From the NCBI RefSeq assembly GCF_900096915.1, contig NZ_FMYK01000011.1, forward strand, positions 14,781 through 78,780: 64,000 nucleotides of DNA, given 5' to 3'. The DNA comes from Acinetobacter marinus (GTDB taxonomy: Bacteria > Pseudomonadota > Gammaproteobacteria > Pseudomonadales > Moraxellaceae). Positions within the stretch are counted from its first letter, which is position 1. Every line of letters begins with the position of its first letter. Shown here one piece after another: positions 26,300 to 35,002 of the stretch. The translations under genes and the position numbers were made by a program. Below the pieces are notes generated by a model, which ran no database searches, was not told the DNA's origin, and saw only the letters and a program-made list of their open reading frames with translations.

Positions 26300-27679
26300 T
26301 TAGTCAATCAATTTACGAAATACTTGTGAGTTGCGTTGATAGTTGTACATGGCTTGGCGCGCGCTTGGCAGTTCGCTCAATTCGACTTTTTCAAAGCCTT
26401 GTTCCATAAACCAATGCCCCGTATGGGTGGTGAGCAAATATAACTGTCCAATGCCAAGGTGTTTGGCACGTTGCTCCAAAAAGTGTAAGACTTGCACGCC
26501 ACGATTGGATTTACGGTAGTCGGGATGCACCGCAACGCAGGCAATTTCACCTGACGCAGGTTCAGTATCGTCAACAGGGAGCGGATAAAGTGCAGCACAG
26601 GCAAGGATCATCCCGTCACGTTCAATCACGGCAAAGTGCTCGATTTCATCTTCTAGCCGTTCTCGTGAGCGATACACCAAGATGCCTTGCTCCTCAAGAG
26701 GACGCAGCAGATTGAGCAATCCGCCAACGTCTTGAATCGTGGCTTGGCGCACTGCTTCATAGTCCATCGCTGTGACCAGCGTACCGAGACCATCACGGGT
26801 AAATAGCTCACCAAGAAGCGCACCATTTTGATGGTACGACAGCAGATGACAACGTTTCACGCCAGCTTTGCACGCCTGTACTGCACCTGCCAAGTGCAAA
26901 TACTGCTCATGATTTGGCGTATCGAATTGTGTCAAATGATGTGTGGCTTGCTGTGGTGTGAGCTCTCGAATGAGTTTGTGCTGGCTGTCTAAAAAGCCAC
27001 GCTGTTCCCCAAGAAAAATCAGTTTATCCGCTTTTAAGTCAATGGCAGCACGTGTCGCTACCTCTTCTGCACGCAAGTTAAACACTTCACCCGTGGAAGA
27101 ATAGCCTGTCGGACCAAGTAGGACGATTTGATTATTTTTCAGATTATGCGTGATGGCATCATGATCAATGGCACGCACCTCACCTGTCAGTTGAAAATCA
27201 ACGCCTTCGTGGATACCAAACGGTTTTGCCGTGACGAAATTGCCTGAGACCACATCGATGCGTGCGCCATACATCGGTGAGTTGGCGAGTCCCATCGACA
27301 GTAAGGCTTCAATCTGCAAACGAATCGAACCAACCGCACTGAGCACCGCAGGCAAAGATTCACGGGTGGTGATACGGCGATGTTTTAAAAATGGGGTTTT
27401 AAGCTGAAGCTGTGCCAGATTGTGATTGATTTGCGGACGTGCACCATGTACCAAAACCAGCCGTATACCCAGCGCATGCAGTAGTGCAATATCATGAATA
27501 ATATGCTGAAAATTATCAGATTGCAGGGCTTCGCCACCGAACATCAGTACAAAAGTTTTATGACGATGCGTGTTAATATACGGTGCTGCATGACGAAACC
27601 AATGCACATAGTCAGGCGTAGATGCTTGATCCAAGGATAAGTTATTTTGATTTGGGGTGGGCTGTGCTGGTTTTGTCAC
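26300..27679 (-). CDS. argA: Amino-acid N-acetyltransferase (N-acetylglutamate synthase)
   Basis: ArgA acetylates glutamate, the committed step of arginine synthesis. The 459-residue protein has the expected two domains: an amino-acid-kinase-like fold (FVLMFGGEALQ, LVLVHGARPQI, LLGPTGYSSTGEVFNLRAEEVA) that normally binds the feedback inhibitor arginine, and a C-terminal GNAT domain (GEIACVAVHPDYRKSNRGVQ; LTTHTGHWFMEQGFE). Length is as in E. coli (443) with a short N-terminal extension. Monocistronic by context. Confidence 0.96.
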   Translation of the reverse strand: MTKPAQPTPNQNNLSLDQASTPDYVHWFRHAAPYINTHRHKTFVLMFGGEALQSDNFQHIIHDIALLHALGIRLVLVHGARPQINHNLAQLQLKTPFLKHRRITTRESLPAVLSAVGSIRLQIEALLSMGLANSPMYGARIDVVSGNFVTAKPFGIHEGVDFQLTGEVRAIDHDAITHNLKNNQIVLLGPTGYSSTGEVFNLRAEEVATRAAIDLKADKLIFLGEQRGFLDSQHKLIRELTPQQATHHLTQFDTPNHEQYLHLAGAVQACKAGVKRCHLLSYHQNGALLGELFTRDGLGTLVTAMDYEAVRQATIQDVGGLLNLLRPLEEQGILVYRSRERLEDEIEHFAVIERDGMILACAALYPLPVDDTEPASGEIACVAVHPDYRKSNRGVQVLHFLEQRAKHLGIGQLYLLTTHTGHWFMEQGFEKVELSELPSARQAMYNYQRNSQVFRKLID

Positions 27680-27794
27680 GGGATGACCTTATTTTTCAAT
27701 ATGCGATACAACATGCCAAGCATAGCACTATCGATGCATTGCCAAAAGTGCTTGGAATCAGTCATTTGTATATGTCGTTTGCGGATGCGATGAG

Positions 27795-28652
27795 ATGAAT
27801 ATTTTAATCTTGGGTTGTGGTCAAATTGGTCGAGCGCTCGCTGAGGGCTTGGCACAAGAAGGCGATGGGGCAACACATCAAGTGACCTGCGTGAGTCGAA
27901 GCGCACAAACCTTTGCTCAAGCGAATATCCAGCATGTTGCGCAAGATATTCAAGATTTAAATTTTCTAAATTTAGATCTATCCGATCAGCATGGTTTTGA
28001 TTGGGTCTATGTCATTGTTTCACCAAGTGAACGCAGCGTGGATGGCTATCAGCAGATTTTCATTGATAGCGCTCGCCCAGTCTTTCGGGCATTGCAACAT
28101 CATCCGATTCAAAAAGTGATTTTTGTGTCCTCTACGCGTGTCTATGGCGAGGATAGCGGACAATGGTTAAATGACGAAACTACGCCACAGACGCATGATC
28201 CGATCGGGCAGACCCTGATTGCAGCGGAGCAACTGTGGTCGGCGTATTGGCAGGAAAAGCTCACCATCATCCGCCCCAGTGGTTTATATCGGGAGCACAG
28301 TCTATATCTCAAAACGAAAGCATTAGAAACTACGCAATTGACGACAAATCATTGGACCAATCGGCTTCATCGCAGTGATTTGGTGGGATTTTTACAGTAC
28401 TTCATGCAGATTGAAAATGTAGAAAATATCGAATCAAGCTATATCCTGACTGACCAACGCCCGAGCATACAACATGAATTATTCAATATCATCCGTGCGG
28501 AACATCAATTTGAACCGCTAACGATTCATGCCGATGCAAAGACAACAGGCAAACGACTGCGTGCGGATCGTTTTACGCAGTCGGGTTATAAGCTGAAATA
28601 TTCTGCGCATCCTCTATTGACTAAGATAATCCCCACCGAGCCTCCCCTTTGA
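27795..28652 (+). CDS. NAD(P)-dependent epimerase/dehydratase-like SDR protein
   Basis: A 285-residue Rossmann protein beginning MNILILGCGQIGRALAEG, with G-x-G-x2-G and a later FVSSTRVYGEDSGQWL segment where the SDR Ser and Tyr fall (S-T-R-V-Y). It resembles YeeZ-type epimerase-like proteins of unknown substrate. The last codons (IPTEPPL then TGA) lie inside a REP-like repeat whose sequence recurs just downstream, so the natural C terminus has probably been replaced or extended by repeat insertion. Confidence 0.85.
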   Translation: MNILILGCGQIGRALAEGLAQEGDGATHQVTCVSRSAQTFAQANIQHVAQDIQDLNFLNLDLSDQHGFDWVYVIVSPSERSVDGYQQIFIDSARPVFRALQHHPIQKVIFVSSTRVYGEDSGQWLNDETTPQTHDPIGQTLIAAEQLWSAYWQEKLTIIRPSGLYREHSLYLKTKALETTQLTTNHWTNRLHRSDLVGFLQYFMQIENVENIESSYILTDQRPSIQHELFNIIRAEHQFEPLTIHADAKTTGKRLRADRFTQSGYKLKYSAHPLLTKIIPTEPPL

Positions 28653-28811
28653 AAAAATGGAGGAGCGCCTATCTTAAGCCTAAAGCCAGTCAGTTAAGTA
28701 TTTTTTAATCCTCCCCAACCCTCCTTTTTCAAAGGAGGGAGTATTTCGAGATTCAATACAGTGTTGAATTCAATGGTATTCCCCTCTTTTCAAAGAGGGG
28801 TTAGGGGAGAT
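28629..28811. repeat. Cluster of three REP-like palindromic elements
   Basis: Three related units lie at 28629-28667, 28707-28742 and 28778-28811. Each combines a C-rich lead (ATCC-CCCCAACC type) with a small hairpin such as CCTCC-TTTTTC-AAAGGAGG or CCCCTCTTT-TC-AAAGAGGGG. The second and third face each other. Related units occur at 59856 and 62786. They may act as transcription terminators or mRNA stabilisers; the first supplies the end of the upstream coding frame. Confidence 0.8.
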
Positions 28812-28860
28812 TTATCAATCAGTAATAATGAAATTACGCTTAACTGATCAGCATTATATC

Positions 28861-29490
28861 TTAAGCCTGTTTTTTAAAGCGTTCACGGACAAAGGTATAG
28901 ATTGCAGGCAGTACGCTCAAGATGATGATGGCGAAAATGACATAGGTGAAGTTGTCTTTGACCGCAGGAATATTGCCAAATAAATAACCCAACAGAATAA
29001 ATGAACCCACCCAACAGATCGCACCGATCACGTTATAGCTCAAAAAATATTTATAATTCATCGAGCTGGCACCCGCCACAAAGGGTGCAAAAGTCCGTGC
29101 AAAAGGAATAAAGCGGGCGAATATAATGGTCTTGCCACCATGCTTTTCAAAAAAGGCTTGGGTTTTGAACAAGTATTCTTTATTGATCCAGCGTGACTCA
29201 ATGCTAAACACTCGAGGACCAATATATTTCCCGATATGATAATTCAGCGTATCGCCAAGCACCGCAGCGATAAATAGCAGAATAACCAATAACACAGGAT
29301 CCATTGCACCAGTGGCAGCCAAAGCACCCGCAGCGAACAGTAAACTGTCACCAGGTAAAAATGGCATCACCACCAGACCAGTTTCGACAAAAATAATTAA
29401 AAATAAAATGCCGTAAATCCACACCCCATAATTGGTCACGAACTCGACGAGGTGTTGGTCGACATGCAAAATAAAATCAAGCAAATACAT
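28861..29490 (-). CDS. DedA family membrane protein
   Basis: A 209-residue inner-membrane protein of the DedA/VTT family, implicated in undecaprenyl-phosphate or phospholipid scrambling and membrane homeostasis. Landmarks are FVETGLVVMPFLPGDSLLFAAG, LGDTLNYHIGKYIGPRVF and the FARFIPFARTFAPFVAGASSM signature with conserved Arg residues and F-x-R-F-x-P-x-x-R. Five to six membrane segments are visible. Monocistronic by context. Confidence 0.95.
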   Translation of the reverse strand: MYLLDFILHVDQHLVEFVTNYGVWIYGILFLIIFVETGLVVMPFLPGDSLLFAAGALAATGAMDPVLLVILLFIAAVLGDTLNYHIGKYIGPRVFSIESRWINKEYLFKTQAFFEKHGGKTIIFARFIPFARTFAPFVAGASSMNYKYFLSYNVIGAICWVGSFILLGYLFGNIPAVKDNFTYVIFAIIILSVLPAIYTFVRERFKKQA

Positions 29491-29625
29491 TGCGTTTCAT
29501 TCAAATCAAAAAATTTGCCTAATGCTAGCAGGAGTCGTTCGTGCTTGCATTAGGCAATCTGTGATTTTTTATAAGTTGCAGGTCAATTCAACTCAAGTCA
29601 ATTCAGATCAATAACATCAGATCAA

Positions 29626-32319
29626 TTAACCTGTATTGCGTAGTCCCGCAGCGATGCCTGCGATGGTGACCATTAAGGCATGATCGACAGGGGTTTGCTC
29701 TTGTCCTTGTTCAATGTATTGACGGCGACGGCGCATTAATTCTGCTTGCAACAAATGTAACGGCAACAGGTAAGTTTTGCGCACACGCATCGATTGATCA
29801 AAGTTATCTTTGTCTTCAATCAGTGTCGAGCCAGACTTAAGCTGAAGCACAGTATCCACTGCTTTATCCAAGCGTTTACGCAAGCTATCGCCAAGCTCGA
29901 TCAAGGCAGGGTCATCGGTCAGATGTGACTCATAGTACTGCGCAATACGTGGATCGGCTTTTGCCAAGACCATTTCCAACATATCGATCAAGGTATTGAA
30001 ATATGGCCATTGATCTAACATGGTCAATAAGGTGTCTTTTTGCTGTGCATCGAGTGCATGTCGGATCGCAGCGCCAGTGCCGAGCCAAGCAGGGAGCATC
30101 AGGCGAATCTGTGTCCATGCAAACACCCACGGAATTGCACGTAAAGATTCAATGCCACCACCGACTTTACGCTTTGCAGGGCGAGAGCCCAACGGTAGCA
30201 TTTGCAGTTCTAACTCTGGTGTCACGGTACGCAGATAACGAACAAAATCAGGATGTTCACGCACTGTTTTACGATACAGTTGCACCGATTCTGTGGTCAT
30301 TTGATGCATCAGCTCACGCCACGCAGGCTCAGGCTTTGGCGGTGGCAGTAAGGTGGCTTTTAAGGTCGCCGCACAATAGATTTCTAAGTTCTGAATGGCA
30401 ATTGGCTCTAAACCAAATTTAAAGCGGATCATCTCGCCTTGTTCGGTGACACGGATTGCGCCCTTGATCGAACCTGGCGGCTGTGCATAGAGTGCTTGAT
30501 GGGTTGGTGCACCACCACGACTGATCGAACCACCACGACCGTGGAATAGTGTCAATTGAATGCCGTGCTTTTGCGCCACTTCAGTGAGTTGTTCCTGAGC
30601 ACGATATTGTGCCCAGTTGGCAGACATGAATCCTGCATCTTTGGCAGAGTCGGAGTAGCCGATCATCACTTCATGCTTGCCTTGAATTTGTTGCTTGTAC
30701 CACGGCATATTCAGCAGTTGATCAATGGTTGATGCTGCACGATCCAGATCGTCTAAGGTCTCAAATAATGGCACTACACGCAGGGGCTTGGCGACACCCG
30801 CTTCTTTTTGCAGGAGCATCACCGCCAATACATCACTTGGATATTCCGCCATAGAAATAATATAAGCACCGAGCGACTCAGGCGGTTGCTGAGCCAACAT
30901 TTTGACCGTCGCCAAGACCTCTTGTACATCGGCATGTGCCAGCGCATCCTCAGGGTTCAGCTCGACATGATGTGGCAATAATGGGCGTTTATTGGACAGC
31001 TCTTGAATCAACCATGTTTGTTTGGCTTGTTCGCTCCAAGTAGAAAATTCGCCTAAGCCGAGATACGCCGTGATGGCACTGACTGCTTGACGATGACGGG
31101 TGGATTCTTGACGAATATCGAGCTTGACCAATTCAATGCCAAAACAGTTGGCACGATGAATCACATCCAGCAATAAGCCATCCGCAATATTTTGCATTTT
31201 GCTTTGAGTTAAGGATTGGTAACAATCGTGCAACGGCTCAAGTAACTCTTGGGTCGAGTGAATCACGCCAGTATCATCTAGCGCCGTTTGCCCATGCAAT
31301 CTGGCGTCTAACCAACGCAAGGTCAGTTGTAGTCGGTCACGCAGGTTGCGTAAACGCTCACGATATGGCTCAACGTGGTGATTGACTTTTTCTGCGAATT
31401 CAGCGGTGCACTGTTGCATGGAGAGTTCCCAGCGCAAATTCTCAATGTCTTTTAAGAATAAATCTGCTGCTTTCCAGCGTGACAGCAATAACACTTCCTC
31501 AGTCACTTTATACGTGACATTTGGGTTGCCATCACGGTCGCCACCCATCCACGAGGCAAAACGAATCGGTGCGCTATCTAAGGGTAAGCGTTTGCCACAG
31601 TAAGTGAGCACCAGTTGATCTAGCTCACGGATAAACTTCGGTACCGCCGTCCATAATGTTTGCTCGATGGTGGTAAAGCCCCATTTTGCCTCATCGACTG
31701 GTGTTGGGCGATTTTGGCGAATTTCATCGGTTTGCCATGCGGCGCTAATTTCTTGTTGTAATTGCGCTTCGAGTTGGGCTTGTTCGATCGGGGTCAGTTT
31801 GCGTTGATCCAAATCGGCTAGACAGCGACTGATGTCGTCATATTTTTGAATCAAGGTGCGACGGCTAACTTCGGTTGGATGGGCGGTCAGTACTAGCTCG
31901 ATATGCAGATTTTGTACAGTTTCATAAAGCGTCTGCGCATCGATTTTTTCAGATTGGCTGAGCTTAAATAGATGCTGTAACACATTGCTGTGATTCAGTT
32001 CATCGCTATCAAGGTGAAATTGATTGCGACGACGCTGCCGCACCCCATGATATTGCTCGGCGATATTGGCAAAGTTGAGAAAATGGGTAAATGCACGGCT
32101 TAGAGGCAAGGCATCTTCATCACTTAAATTCTGTAAAATTTCCGCCAATTTTTGCTCTGCCTGCGCATCACCATCACGTGCGCCTTTGGCATATTTACGG
32201 ATATGCTCGACTTGGTCATACAGGGTTTGCCCGACTTGTTGTTTTAAGGTGTCGCCTAAATAACTCCCCAATACACGCACATCATCACGTAGTTCCACAT
32301 CAATTTCTGTTTGGCTCAT
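29626..32319 (-). CDS. ppc: Phosphoenolpyruvate carboxylase
   Basis: Ppc carboxylates phosphoenolpyruvate to oxaloacetate, refilling the TCA cycle. The 897-residue protein has the family signatures VLTAHPTEVSRRTL (catalytic His), MIGYSDSAKDAGFMSANW, LFHGRGGSISRGGAPTH and the strictly conserved C-terminal RNTG that contributes to allosteric binding. Length is typical (E. coli 883). It is followed downstream by dedA and flanked upstream by a MITE-like element at 32376-32645. Confidence 0.98.
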   Translation of the reverse strand: MSQTEIDVELRDDVRVLGSYLGDTLKQQVGQTLYDQVEHIRKYAKGARDGDAQAEQKLAEILQNLSDEDALPLSRAFTHFLNFANIAEQYHGVRQRRRNQFHLDSDELNHSNVLQHLFKLSQSEKIDAQTLYETVQNLHIELVLTAHPTEVSRRTLIQKYDDISRCLADLDQRKLTPIEQAQLEAQLQQEISAAWQTDEIRQNRPTPVDEAKWGFTTIEQTLWTAVPKFIRELDQLVLTYCGKRLPLDSAPIRFASWMGGDRDGNPNVTYKVTEEVLLLSRWKAADLFLKDIENLRWELSMQQCTAEFAEKVNHHVEPYRERLRNLRDRLQLTLRWLDARLHGQTALDDTGVIHSTQELLEPLHDCYQSLTQSKMQNIADGLLLDVIHRANCFGIELVKLDIRQESTRHRQAVSAITAYLGLGEFSTWSEQAKQTWLIQELSNKRPLLPHHVELNPEDALAHADVQEVLATVKMLAQQPPESLGAYIISMAEYPSDVLAVMLLQKEAGVAKPLRVVPLFETLDDLDRAASTIDQLLNMPWYKQQIQGKHEVMIGYSDSAKDAGFMSANWAQYRAQEQLTEVAQKHGIQLTLFHGRGGSISRGGAPTHQALYAQPPGSIKGAIRVTEQGEMIRFKFGLEPIAIQNLEIYCAATLKATLLPPPKPEPAWRELMHQMTTESVQLYRKTVREHPDFVRYLRTVTPELELQMLPLGSRPAKRKVGGGIESLRAIPWVFAWTQIRLMLPAWLGTGAAIRHALDAQQKDTLLTMLDQWPYFNTLIDMLEMVLAKADPRIAQYYESHLTDDPALIELGDSLRKRLDKAVDTVLQLKSGSTLIEDKDNFDQSMRVRKTYLLPLHLLQAELMRRRRQYIEQGQEQTPVDHALMVTIAGIAAGLRNTG

Positions 32320-32375
32320 GGTTTATTTGGCTCCTTAAAAGCGGCGGCGGGATGGATCAAAAAAAGAAAAATAGC

Positions 32376-32645
32376 TAGGGTCTGTTGACATTTCAACCAT
32401 GCATTGCGTTATCAGCTAAAACAACAGAAACGAGACATGAAACGAAGGTAATGGTCACTCCCTTACCAAGTTTCATAACGAAGTTTATGGCAGTTTTAGC
32501 GATAACCCTTTGGGACTAGGATGTTTTTTGGCGCTACGTCGTTAGGAAAGAGTCATTTAGAATGACTAAACTTCCTCATTCCTGCCTAGTGTCACCTAAA
32601 AAACATCCGTAGTCGCAAGCATCTGTGAGATGTCAACAGACCCTA
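32376..32645. mobile_element. 270-bp MITE-like element with 20-bp terminal inverted repeats
   Basis: Left end TAGGGTCTGTTGACATTTCA and right end TGAGATGTCAACAGACCCTA are inverted copies with one mismatch. Taking GGGTC as the true end, a TA flanks each side, consistent with a TA target duplication. The interior has nested inverted segments (GTTATCAGCTAAAAC against GTTTTAGCGATAAC; GGATGTTTTTTGG against CCTAAAAAACATCC) and no coding frame. A shortened relative sits at 52420. The 300 bases after it, to 32948, contain only a doubtful 90-codon frame on the minus strand. Confidence 0.75.
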
Positions 32646-32948
32646 TATTCAAGCATCAAAATCTTGTTCTCGGCTTAGTCTACTCGCATCATGCGCTTGC
32701 CACAAATGGCTTGGGCTAAAGTCTGATACCTCAGGTGCAATGTCCAGAATACGGAGCGGTAGAAAGATCACTATAAAGGCAAATCGAAATATCTTATTTG
32801 CATAAAACGACAGTCGATTGGCGTGAATGTAAGCAAAAAATTTCGCTACATAGAGGCAGTGTTCTGAGCATGAAATAAAAAGAGCATAAACGTATACGGA
32901 TGACTTTAAAATTATGCGCAATGATGCAATGTTGTGTAGAAGATTGCC

Positions 32949-33569
32949 CTAACGCAAAGGATAGACTTTAAAGAAAATCGCCAATTGATGTTTGACCTTG
33001 GTCTGGATTTTTGCCAAATCAGGCACAGGGTCGATCCCCCAAAGCACACGGTCATGATGCACATCGGTCATTAAGGTACAAAATAAATCAATCGCCAGCA
33101 ATTCATCATCAATATCGATGAGTTGATGTTGTTGAAACTGTTGAAATAATGAGAGTAAGTTGGTGCGAGTCTGCTGTGGTCCAGAATTGAAAAACAATGC
33201 GACCAAATCAGGCTCTTGGCTGGCTAAGCTGGTCATCAGCTGATGCAATTTGATCGCCTCATCCGAATACACCATCTTTAAAAATGCCACGGACAGTTCA
33301 AATAAATGTGCTTCGACCGACTTGTGAATATCCAACTGATAGAAATGTTTGGGCAGGCGTTGGTCACAGACCATGGAAATCGCAGCACCAAATAAATGTG
33401 CTTTATCTTGGAAATGGTTATATACCGTGAGCTTAGAGACATTGGCGAGCTTGGCGATGCTGTCCATGCTAGTCCCCTCATAGCCTGTACGCAAGAAACA
33501 CTGCGTAGCTGCTTCCAAAATCGCTTGGCGTTTTTTCAGATCTTTGGGACGACCGACTTGGGGTTGCAT
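32949..33569 (-). CDS. TetR family transcriptional regulator, divergent from RND pump
   Basis: A 206-residue regulator. The ATG at 33569 (MQPQVGRPKDLKKRQAIL) has AAGGAA upstream and starts where TetR proteins normally do. The helix-turn-helix is GTSMDSIAKLANVSKLTVYNHF, here split by S-M-D-S and L-T-V-Y-N-H-F landmarks. The C-terminal domain, which would bind a ligand, is of the TetR_C_7/AefR-like kind. Its start is 203 bases from the RND fusion-protein gene on the other strand, so it is probably the local repressor of the pump and itself. Confidence 0.92.
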   Translation of the reverse strand: MQPQVGRPKDLKKRQAILEAATQCFLRTGYEGTSMDSIAKLANVSKLTVYNHFQDKAHLFGAAISMVCDQRLPKHFYQLDIHKSVEAHLFELSVAFLKMVYSDEAIKLHQLMTSLASQEPDLVALFFNSGPQQTRTNLLSLFQQFQQHQLIDIDDELLAIDLFCTLMTDVHHDRVLWGIDPVPDLAKIQTKVKHQLAIFFKVYPLR

Positions 33570-33645
33570 GCTGGCGCATTTCCTTCTTAAGCAGATTGAC
33601 TTTACTGACATTAAAAAATGTCTAGCTTACAATGACAACAATTAT

Positions 33646-33661
33646 TATACTGCCTAGTATA
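33646..33661. promoter_or_regulatory. Candidate TetR operator between the regulator and the RND genes
   Basis: A palindrome TATACT-GCCT-AGTATA lies in the divergent intergenic region and overlaps a TATACT-type -10 sequence. A TetR repressor bound here would block the promoters. Evidence is symmetry and position only. Confidence 0.45.
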
Positions 33662-33772
33662 GAAATAGCGAAGCATTGTTTTCGCACACCATCCGCAGGG
33701 ATAGGGATTCGCATCGATCAGGGCAAGTGTGTGCATAGACGCACGATAAAGGCAGTATAAAGAGTACAAATC

Positions 33773-34999
33773 ATGAATAGTCGACAGCATTTTGCAACAT
33801 GGTTGAACACAGGCGTTGTGTTATTGATGAGTCTGACGCTAGTCGCTTGTAGCAAACCAGAAAAAAAGCCTGAACAATTAAAAATCGTCATGGTGACTCA
33901 GCCCGAGTCCAACCATCAGCAAACGCAAAGCTATGCAGGCGAAGTGCAAGCTCGCCAGCAAACCAATTTGGCTTTTCGTGTTGGCGGACAAGTGGTGGCA
34001 CGCACGGTCGATGTCGGCGATCGAGTAAGTGTTGGACAGGTGATTGCCCGTCTGGATGTGAAAGATGCTAATTTAGAACTTAACGCCGCCCGTGCACAGC
34101 TCGAACAAGCCCAATCGGCGCTCAATAATAGCCAAGCTGAATTGAACCGTTTTAAACAGCTGTTACCAGACAATGCGGTCAGTCGCTCACAATATGACAG
34201 TGCAGAAAATCAATATCAATCCGCACAATCCAGCCTAAAACAAGCCCAATCCAACTATGCCATGGCACAAAACCAAAGCCAATATAATCAACTGCGTGCC
34301 ACCAAAAACGGTGTGATTACTACTCGAGAGATTGAAGTCGGGCAAGTGGTTGCAGCGGGTCAAACTGCATATCAACTGGCACTGGATGGTGAGCGAGATG
34401 TGGTGATCGGTGTAGCAGAAAATGCAGTGCGTGAACTGCGTGTTGGGCAGTCAGCGACAGTGAGTCTGTGGTCGGCACCAGAGCAACGCTTTGATGCCTA
34501 TGTACGAGAAATCGCCCCAGCCGCTGATCAAAGTCGGACTTTCCAAGTCAAAGTGGCACTACGCAATCAAAGCCAAGCGATCCAGCTTGGGCAAAGTGCT
34601 CGGGTGTTTTTCCAAAGTACAGATGCAGAACAAGTCACCGTACCTTTGTCGAGTATTTCTGCGGTCAATGACAAGCCTTATGTGTGGGTGGTTGCACCGA
34701 ATCAGACACTGCATCGCACTTGGGTACAACTCGGTGAATATCATCATGATCGTGTGCCTGTGTTGGCAGGCTTAAACGCCGATCAATGGGTGGTGGTCGG
34801 TGGCGTGCATTTGCTCCGTGAAAAGCAAAAAGTGCGCTTAGTCGATGAAGACAATCGTCCTGTGACGCTGGGAAATACCACGGATACCTCACAGCCAAGC
34901 AAAGCACAATCAGGTACAGCTCAGCCAAGTGAAAAGCCAGCAAATACAGCCACACAGAATGCATCTGCGACGCCTGCAACAGCCAATTCGGAGGGCTAA
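33773..34999 (+). CDS. RND efflux periplasmic adaptor (membrane fusion protein)
   Basis: A 408-residue lipoprotein: the signal peptide ends in lipobox LVAC, and the mature part has the barrel-sandwich/lipoyl halves (GEVQARQQTNLAFRVGGQVV and GVITTREIEVGQVVAAGQ) flanking a helical hairpin of about residues 95-165 rich in Gln/Ala. The last 45 residues are a low-complexity Ser/Thr/Ala/Gln tail. It links the inner-membrane pump to an outer-membrane channel. The permease gene starts 3 bases after its stop. Closest named group by feel is TriA/AcrA-like. Confidence 0.93.
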   Translation: MNSRQHFATWLNTGVVLLMSLTLVACSKPEKKPEQLKIVMVTQPESNHQQTQSYAGEVQARQQTNLAFRVGGQVVARTVDVGDRVSVGQVIARLDVKDANLELNAARAQLEQAQSALNNSQAELNRFKQLLPDNAVSRSQYDSAENQYQSAQSSLKQAQSNYAMAQNQSQYNQLRATKNGVITTREIEVGQVVAAGQTAYQLALDGERDVVIGVAENAVRELRVGQSATVSLWSAPEQRFDAYVREIAPAADQSRTFQVKVALRNQSQAIQLGQSARVFFQSTDAEQVTVPLSSISAVNDKPYVWVVAPNQTLHRTWVQLGEYHHDRVPVLAGLNADQWVVVGGVHLLREKQKVRLVDEDNRPVTLGNTTDTSQPSKAQSGTAQPSEKPANTATQNASATPATANSEG

Positions 35000-35002
35000 A
35001 TC

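Noticed and set aside
28861..32319. Numerous plus-strand frames inside dedA and ppc
   Set aside because: They are shadows of well-identified genes on the other strand.
32649..32921. A 90-codon minus-strand frame after the MITE, hydrophobic at the start
   Set aside because: No recognisable family, no good ribosome site, and an odd mix of Cys, His and Phe typical of chance frames.
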